Source: CAVTPD01 sp963736575
GTDB taxonomy: Bacteria; Bacteroidota; Bacteroidia; Cytophagales; JAAEPT01
Direction of reading: 5' to 3'
Length of the DNA stretch: 64,000 bases
Assembly: GCA_963736575.1 (NCBI GenBank)
Contig: CAVTPD010000003.1
Location: 1,178,001-1,242,000 of the forward strand
Shown: piece by piece, positions 59,036-64,000 of the stretch
How positions within the stretch are numbered: position 1 is the stretch's first letter
How the letters are laid out: every line of letters begins with the position of its first letter
The notes under the pieces: model-generated
The model's database searches: none
Told to the model about the DNA's origin: nothing
What the model saw: the letters and a program-made list of their open reading frames with translations, nothing else
Position numbers and translations under genes: made by a program

Positions 59036-60433
59036 ATGTCTGCAAAATATGATGTTATAGTTGTAGGTAGTGGTCCCGGTGGTTATGTGGCGGCTATTCG
59101 CGCGTCTCAATTAGGATTAAAAACTGCTGTTGTAGAAAAAGAATCTTTAGGTGGTATTTGCCTTAATTGGGGTTGTATTCCTACAAAAGCATTACTAAAG
59201 AGTGCACAGGTTTTCGAATATATGAATCACGCTAGTGATTACGGTATCACTATTAAAGGCGAAGTAGAAGCAGATGCTGCTGCTATGGTAAAAAGAAGTA
59301 GAGATATTGCTTCTGGCATGAGTAAGGGTATTCAATTCCTTTTCAAAAAGAACAAAATTGATGTTCTTAATGGATTTGGTAAAGTTGCTCCAGGTAAAAA
59401 AGTAATGGTAACGGATGAGTCTGGGACTGCTACTGAATACAGTGCCAACCATATTATTTTAGCTACTGGCGGTAGATCTAGAGTACTTCCTAACCTTCCG
59501 CAAGACGGAAAAAAAATCATTGGTTACCGCGAGGCTTTAGTGCTTAAAGAAAAGCCTGAATCTATGGTAATTGTTGGTTCTGGTGCTATTGGTGTTGAGT
59601 TTGCGTATTACTACAACGCTATTGGTACTAAAGTTACCGTAGTAGAATTCTTGCCTAACATTGTGCCTAACGAAGATATTGACGTTTCTAAAGCGTTAGA
59701 GAAAAACTTCAAAAAGCAAGGTATTGAAGTAATGACTAACTCTGCTGTTGAAAGTGTTGATACGAAAGGCAACAAATGCAAAGTAAAAATTAAAACCGCC
59801 AAAGGAGAAGAGACTATTGAATGTGATGTAGTGCTTTCTGCTGTAGGTGTTGAAAATAATATTGAAGGTATTGGTCTTGAAGATGTAGGTATTGCTACAG
59901 ATAAAGGACGTGTTTTAGTAGACGATTACTACAAAACAAACATGCCAGGTTATTATGCCATTGGTGACATAGTAAAAGGACCTGCATTAGCACACGTTGC
60001 TTCTGCCGAAGGTATTATTTGCGTTGAGAAAATTTCTGGTATGGACGTACATCCATTAAATTACGGAAACATACCGGGTTGTACCTATTGCTCTCCTGAA
60101 ATTGCCTCTGTGGGTTTAACGGAAGCTAAAGCTAAAGAAGCGGGATACGATATTAAAGTGGGTAAATTCCCATTTACGGCATCTGGTAAAGCTAGTGCAG
60201 GAGGTAACAAAGACGGGTTTGTTAAAGTAATTTTTGACGCTAAATACGGTGAGTGGTTAGGCGCACACTTTATTGGTGCTAGCGTTACGGAAATGATTGC
60301 TGAAGTTGTGGTAGCAAGAAATCTTGAAACTACAGGTCATGAAATCATTAAGTCGGTACATCCGCACCCTACAATGTCTGAAGCGGTTATGGAAGCGTGT
60401 GCAGCAGCTTACGACGAAGTAATACACATATAA
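59036..60433 (+). CDS. lpdA: Dihydrolipoyl dehydrogenase, second copy
   Basis: The 465-residue E3 enzyme has GSGPGG at residues 11-16 and the redox disulfide C42/C47 in GGICLNWGCIPTK. A second nucleotide-binding fold (GSGAIG) and HPHPTMSEAV at the C-terminus complete the family pattern. It differs clearly from the copy at 752-2161 (TCLNVGCIPSK). It stands alone between a divergent fur gene and a terminator, so the partner complex (pyruvate dehydrogenase or glycine cleavage) is elsewhere. Confidence 0.95.
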   Translation: MSAKYDVIVVGSGPGGYVAAIRASQLGLKTAVVEKESLGGICLNWGCIPTKALLKSAQVFEYMNHASDYGITIKGEVEADAAAMVKRSRDIASGMSKGIQFLFKKNKIDVLNGFGKVAPGKKVMVTDESGTATEYSANHIILATGGRSRVLPNLPQDGKKIIGYREALVLKEKPESMVIVGSGAIGVEFAYYYNAIGTKVTVVEFLPNIVPNEDIDVSKALEKNFKKQGIEVMTNSAVESVDTKGNKCKVKIKTAKGEETIECDVVLSAVGVENNIEGIGLEDVGIATDKGRVLVDDYYKTNMPGYYAIGDIVKGPALAHVASAEGIICVEKISGMDVHPLNYGNIPGCTYCSPEIASVGLTEAKAKEAGYDIKVGKFPFTASGKASAGGNKDGFVKVIFDAKYGEWLGAHFIGASVTEMIAEVVVARNLETTGHEIIKSVHPHPTMSEAVMEACAAAYDEVIHI

Positions 60434-60489
60434 AATTCCTAGCAAGGAAGAAATATAGAAAAGGGGCTTTCTCGAAAAACCTATAAAAC

Positions 60490-60524
60490 AAAAAAGGCGA
60501 ACCTTAAATGGTCTCGCCTTTTTT
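60490..60524 (+). terminator. Terminator after the second lpdA
   Basis: AAAAAAGGCGA (60490-60500) pairs perfectly with TCGCCTTTTTT (60514-60524). A and T tracts on both sides make it usable in both directions, but the convergent gene ends 70 bases later. Confidence 0.85.
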
Positions 60525-60595
60525 GTGCCTCACCATTTAATAAATTGTGAGACAATAAGAGTATAACTATCTTTTAGTTTTTTAGAACCTGTTAA

Positions 60596-61366
60596 TTAAT
60601 GCGACTTCTTAAGTTCATCATGTAAAGGTTTTCCTTTGTTAGAAAAAATACCTTCTTGAATGTCTAAACGAGTCATTTTAGGATCATGTAAATAATTAAT
60701 GGCATCAGACTCAGTGCTTTTAAGAACTAATTCATGTTTGTGTCTTTCAATAATTTCTAAATCCAGTACGCCACCTTCACGTTTTTGAACCTGAACATGT
60801 TTATTGTCCTCAGTGATATCCCAAGTCCCAGAAGCTACAGGTACTTTTAAACCTTCAGGAATCATGATGAAAGTTTTGTCGGCTTTAAATTCTATCATTA
60901 AACCAATATTTTTATCTTCATTACTTTTATAGCAAGTCCATCTTTTAGCAATACTATGTTCTACATGAGTTAAGTCTTGGTGTTTTTTCTTTCCTAACGG
61001 AATGAAATACATACTCATGTTCTTGCCATCAAAATTTCCTAAAGCAAGGTGAGCGTCATCATAATCTAGGATATTTAAAGACTGCTTGTAGTCTCTAATG
61101 TCATCTACTAAAATGATTTTAGATTTATCTTGGTTAAATTCCCAAGTACCAGTATGTGTTTCTTCGTATTCAGATGTGATGGTAAAGGTATTTTTTTTCG
61201 TTAATTCCAGTATTAGTTTTTCATGTACCGGAGAAGCAGCTTTTCCATCAACTTCTGTTTTAATCATTTTCCATTCGTTAATAATGTCTTTTTCTATGTC
61301 TTGTGCAAAAGTAGCAAGGGATAATACTGAAAAAGAAAGTAATAAAAGGTGTTTAAGTATATTCAT
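60596..61366 (-). CDS. Secreted lipocalin-like protein
   Basis: The 256-residue exported protein has a signal peptide (1-21, cleavage after TFAQ). Two similar halves follow, each with a W-K or W-T start, a short helix and a G-T-W strand pair (ETHTGTWEFNQDKSKIILV and VASGTWDITEDNKHVQV). This is the pattern of Bacteroidota lipocalin-like domains in tandem. Ligand and function are unknown. It is downstream of lnt with 39 bases between. Confidence 0.7.
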   Translation of the reverse strand: MNILKHLLLLSFSVLSLATFAQDIEKDIINEWKMIKTEVDGKAASPVHEKLILELTKKNTFTITSEYEETHTGTWEFNQDKSKIILVDDIRDYKQSLNILDYDDAHLALGNFDGKNMSMYFIPLGKKKHQDLTHVEHSIAKRWTCYKSNEDKNIGLMIEFKADKTFIMIPEGLKVPVASGTWDITEDNKHVQVQKREGGVLDLEIIERHKHELVLKSTESDAINYLHDPKMTRLDIQEGIFSNKGKPLHDELKKSH

Positions 61367-61405
61367 GATAATTGGGGTTTCTGTTTATAGACAAACGTTA
61401 AAATA

Positions 61406-62980
61406 CTATTTTTTCGTTTTTTTTCTAACGAAAGAATAGAATATGATTAGTAAACTAAAAAAAGGACTAACTCTACCAATTAGGTCTCCGTATTGTGTGT
61501 ATAATGTTTTTTCAGAATTAGTAAAAACAGCCCTTTTTAGAGTGCCTCTTTTCCACCAAGTTAATTCATCTATTTCATTACCATACCAATCTATAATAGA
61601 AGAAATTCCTGTGTTGGCAGAACGTAAAACATATCTACGGTTTTCTATAGCTCTTAGTTTTGCTAACAAATTATGTTGTTTATGGCCGTCGGTGTCTTTC
61701 CACCAGCCGTCATTAGTAATAATAGTAATTAAATCGGCGCCGTTATAACAAAATTGGCTTACAAAATCACCAAAAACAGATTCGTAGCAAATAAGAGGCG
61801 TAGTTTGTAAACTGTCAGCAAAAGTGATTGGAGTACGCTCTTCTTGTGAACCATAAGTGCCAGCACCGTCAAAGTCTATGATTTTAACAACCCATCCTAA
61901 AAGTTTAGGAAATGGTAATTTCTCTACTCCTGGGACAAATTTCGATTTATTATAAACTTGAATGCTGTCTCCGTGTATTGCAACGGCAGAGTTGTAATTA
62001 TCATAATAGCCTAAGTCTTCTCTAAATTTGGCAGTGGAAGGCAAGGCCGTATTTCTGTTGTATCGGTTCCAAGTTTCAACTCCTGTTAAAACAGTTAGCT
62101 TGGGATATTTATTGGTTAAGGCAATTAATTTATGAATTTCTGGGTCTTTGTTTAAATTAGGAATGTATCTACCTCCTTGAATGGCCGTTTCTGGCCAAGC
62201 TAATAATACTGTTTTGTTGCTAATTTTTTCTTCTGAAATAGAAATCAGTTTATCTATTTGTTCTTCATAAGGAATAAAATCATCACTGTATTCAAATTTC
62301 TGATTGTAGGGATCGTAATTTGGTTGTGCTACAATACATTCAATTGATTGTGAGTTTTTAGCTGGGCTGAAATTCCATTGAACAAAAAAGGAAAACAAAA
62401 TTGGAAGGAATAAAACCAATCCGGGCACCAAAACTTTAGTTAACTGAAAACGAAGTTTAAGAAATTTATAGAGTGCAATGTTGGCAATTAAAATCCATAA
62501 ACTACCGCCCAAAACACCTGTGTATTCGTACCATTGTATGATTTCAGTTCTTCCAGAAAAAACATTGCCTAAAGTTAACCATGGCCAAGATAAGTCCCAG
62601 TTAAGGTGCGTGTATTCAAAAGTAATCCAGAAAAAGACAATTGAAATGTAGCCTCTACTATCCCCTAAATTCTTTTTCACTTTATGAAACAGAAGAACGG
62701 GTAAGGTCATTAATAAACTGTTAGCAACTACAGCTATAAGGCCGCCCCCTAAAGTAGAATTAATGATCCACCATGTAGATGAAGCATTCCAGATTAGAAA
62801 ACTTATGAATGAATAGAGAAATAAACTTGATGCTTTGTTTACCGTGCTTTCAATTATAAAAAGCGGAACAAAAGCAATAAAGATAAAAGGTAAAAATGGA
62901 TAAGTTGGCCAACTGAAAGCAAACAATAATCCACTTAAAATAGAAAGTAATAATAGTGCTTGCTTTCGTTTGAATGCCAT
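61406..62980 (-). CDS. lnt: Apolipoprotein N-acyltransferase
   Basis: The 524-residue inner-membrane enzyme adds the third acyl chain to lipoproteins. Six or so N-terminal helices are followed by a nitrilase domain with the catalytic triad: Glu in AWPETAIQGG (about residue 255), Lys in NKSKFVPGVEKLPF and Cys in PLICYESVFGDF (about 405). Its presence implies triacylated lipoproteins. It overlaps rfbA by one base (TAATG). Confidence 0.92.
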   Translation of the reverse strand: MAFKRKQALLLLSILSGLLFAFSWPTYPFLPFIFIAFVPLFIIESTVNKASSLFLYSFISFLIWNASSTWWIINSTLGGGLIAVVANSLLMTLPVLLFHKVKKNLGDSRGYISIVFFWITFEYTHLNWDLSWPWLTLGNVFSGRTEIIQWYEYTGVLGGSLWILIANIALYKFLKLRFQLTKVLVPGLVLFLPILFSFFVQWNFSPAKNSQSIECIVAQPNYDPYNQKFEYSDDFIPYEEQIDKLISISEEKISNKTVLLAWPETAIQGGRYIPNLNKDPEIHKLIALTNKYPKLTVLTGVETWNRYNRNTALPSTAKFREDLGYYDNYNSAVAIHGDSIQVYNKSKFVPGVEKLPFPKLLGWVVKIIDFDGAGTYGSQEERTPITFADSLQTTPLICYESVFGDFVSQFCYNGADLITIITNDGWWKDTDGHKQHNLLAKLRAIENRRYVLRSANTGISSIIDWYGNEIDELTWWKRGTLKRAVFTNSEKTLYTQYGDLIGRVSPFFSLLIIFYSFVRKKTKK

Positions 62981-63843
62981 TATTCAGATAAAATTTTTAA
63001 TAAGTAAGTTCCGTAACCACTCTTTTTAAGCGGTAGCGCTAGTTTTTCTAGTTGTGCGCCATCAATATAACCCATCCTATAGGCAATTTCCTCAATGCTA
63101 CCCACTTTGAACCCTTGTCGTTTTTCAATTACTTCTACAAACTGTGAAGCCTCTAAAAGAGAATCAATTGTACCTGTATCTAACCATGCCGTACCGCGAT
63201 TCATAACAGAAACTTTAAGGTTTCCTCTTTTTAGGTATTCAGCATTGATATCGGTGATTTCTAGTTCGCCTCTTGGGCTTGGTTTAAGGTTTTTGGCAAT
63301 TTCAATAACGCTGTTGTCATAGAAATAAATACCAGGCACAGCATAGTTTGATTTAGGGTTTTCTGGTTTTTCTTCAATAGAAGTAACGTTCCCTTCTTTA
63401 TCGAAATCAACAACACCGTAACGCTCAGGGTCACTTACACGGTAAGCGTAAATAATACCACCATCTGGATCTATATTGCCTTGTAGAAGCTTTCCAATAC
63501 CAGCACCATAGAAAATATTGTCGCCCAGAATTAGTGCCACTTTATCATTACCTATAAACTCTTCGCCAATAATAAAAGCTTGCGCTAAACCTTCTGGATT
63601 TTCTTGTACCGCATAAGAAAGTTTAATTCCCAATTGAGATCCATCACCAAAAAGATTTTCGAAAAGAGGCAAATCTTTTGGTGTTGAAATAATGAGTATA
63701 TCTTTAATTCCCGAAATCATTAATGTAGATAACGGGTAGTAAATCATAGGTTTGTCGTAAATAGGCATTAATTGCTTACTTACGGAAAGTGTCAATGGAT
63801 GTAGTCTGGTACCAGATCCTCCTGCTAAAATAATTCCCTTCAT
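62980..63843 (-). CDS. rfbA: Glucose-1-phosphate thymidylyltransferase
   Basis: The 287-residue enzyme makes dTDP-glucose for rhamnose synthesis. GGSGTRLHPLT is at residues 8-18, LGDNIFYG near 108 and EKPENPKSNYAVPGIYFYDN near 158. Normal length. It follows rfbB with four bases between and runs into lnt, so surface polysaccharide and lipoprotein genes share one transcript. Confidence 0.95.
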   Translation of the reverse strand: MKGIILAGGSGTRLHPLTLSVSKQLMPIYDKPMIYYPLSTLMISGIKDILIISTPKDLPLFENLFGDGSQLGIKLSYAVQENPEGLAQAFIIGEEFIGNDKVALILGDNIFYGAGIGKLLQGNIDPDGGIIYAYRVSDPERYGVVDFDKEGNVTSIEEKPENPKSNYAVPGIYFYDNSVIEIAKNLKPSPRGELEITDINAEYLKRGNLKVSVMNRGTAWLDTGTIDSLLEASQFVEVIEKRQGFKVGSIEEIAYRMGYIDGAQLEKLALPLKKSGYGTYLLKILSE

Positions 63844-63847
63844 AACG

Positions 63848-64000
63848 TTATTTTTCTGAAGTATAAAAATTGTTGTAATACTCTTGATACTTACCCGAAG
63901 TAACTTTCTCTAGCCATTCTTCATTATCTAAATACCAATCTACCGTTTTTTCTAAGCCTTGTTCAAAAGTCACAGATGGGCTCCATCCCAATTCTTTATT
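63848..64000 (-). CDS. rfbB: dTDP-glucose 4,6-dehydratase, C-terminal fragment
   Basis: The last 50 codons of a gene that continues past the window. The translation contains KELGWSPSVTFEQGLEKTV, then DWYLDNEEWLEKVTSGKYQE, the typical end of RfbB. The stop (TAA) lies at 63850-63848, four bases before the rfbA start. Confidence 0.88.
   Translation of the reverse strand, partial: NKELGWSPSVTFEQGLEKTVDWYLDNEEWLEKVTSGKYQEYYNNFYTSEK

Noticed and set aside
1..64000. tRNA and rRNA genes
   Set aside because: No cloverleaf with TTCGANTC-type T-arm or rRNA core sequence was noticed in any intergenic region.

Overview
The window is a 64 kb chromosomal segment of a Bacteroidota bacterium, most likely class Flavobacteriia. 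The reasons are the low G+C coding style, TonB-dependent receptors with carboxypeptidase-regulatory N-terminal domains, an exbB-exbD-exbD-tonB operon, BT_3928-type and DUF1599 proteins, bacillithiol synthesis (bshA), a lipoprotein with a K-D-D export signal after its cysteine, promoter elements of the TAnnTTTG type and frequent TTG starts. Almost everything is protein coding. I found no rRNA, tRNA, CRISPR array or prophage.

Layout. 1-2161: end of the 2-oxoglutarate dehydrogenase E2 gene and its E3 (lpdA). 2304-6493: two unknown proteins and a SNF2 helicase. 6490-8216 (minus): folP and cdaA (c-di-AMP synthase), translationally coupled. 8236-11437: DUF1599, a DoxX-like membrane protein, an ABC permease and shikimate kinase. 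11530-20832: an OmpR/PhoB-type response regulator, a surface lipoprotein, a large TonB-dependent receptor and a complete TonB-ExbBD operon with two extra unknown subunits. TTAACA-N5-TTAACA direct repeats (or close variants) precede the first three genes, which points to a phosphate-starvation regulon.

20911-23932 is the accessory island of the window. It holds two homologous arrays of 41-bp repeats, a compound palindrome cluster, an orphan antitoxin-like gene, a REP-associated transposase bracketed by inverted palindromes, a HEPN-like gene and an AbiC-type abortive infection gene.

24084-48438 is mostly housekeeping: lspA, ileS, ppc, a GH3/beta-lactamase fusion with bshA, a giant AsmA-like protein, a 7TM-SpoIIE phosphatase, map, a second TonB receptor behind a DtxR-like palindrome, apt, a FucP-type transporter and a saccharopine dehydrogenase-like enzyme. 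48550-50773: thiH and a ThiF/MoeB-rhodanese protein. 50777-55464 (minus) holds two predicted cobalamin proteins, a fused EutB-EutC lyase with a Tat/lipoprotein-like signal and a CarH-like MerR photoreceptor directly upstream of a photolyase. 55523-64000: rsgA, kdtA, ahpC-fur, a second lpdA, a lipocalin-like protein, lnt, rfbA and the end of rfbB.

The best candidates for new biology are the Pho-box-linked lipoprotein/receptor/TonB locus, the repeat-RAYT-HEPN-AbiC island, and the exported EutBC fusion.
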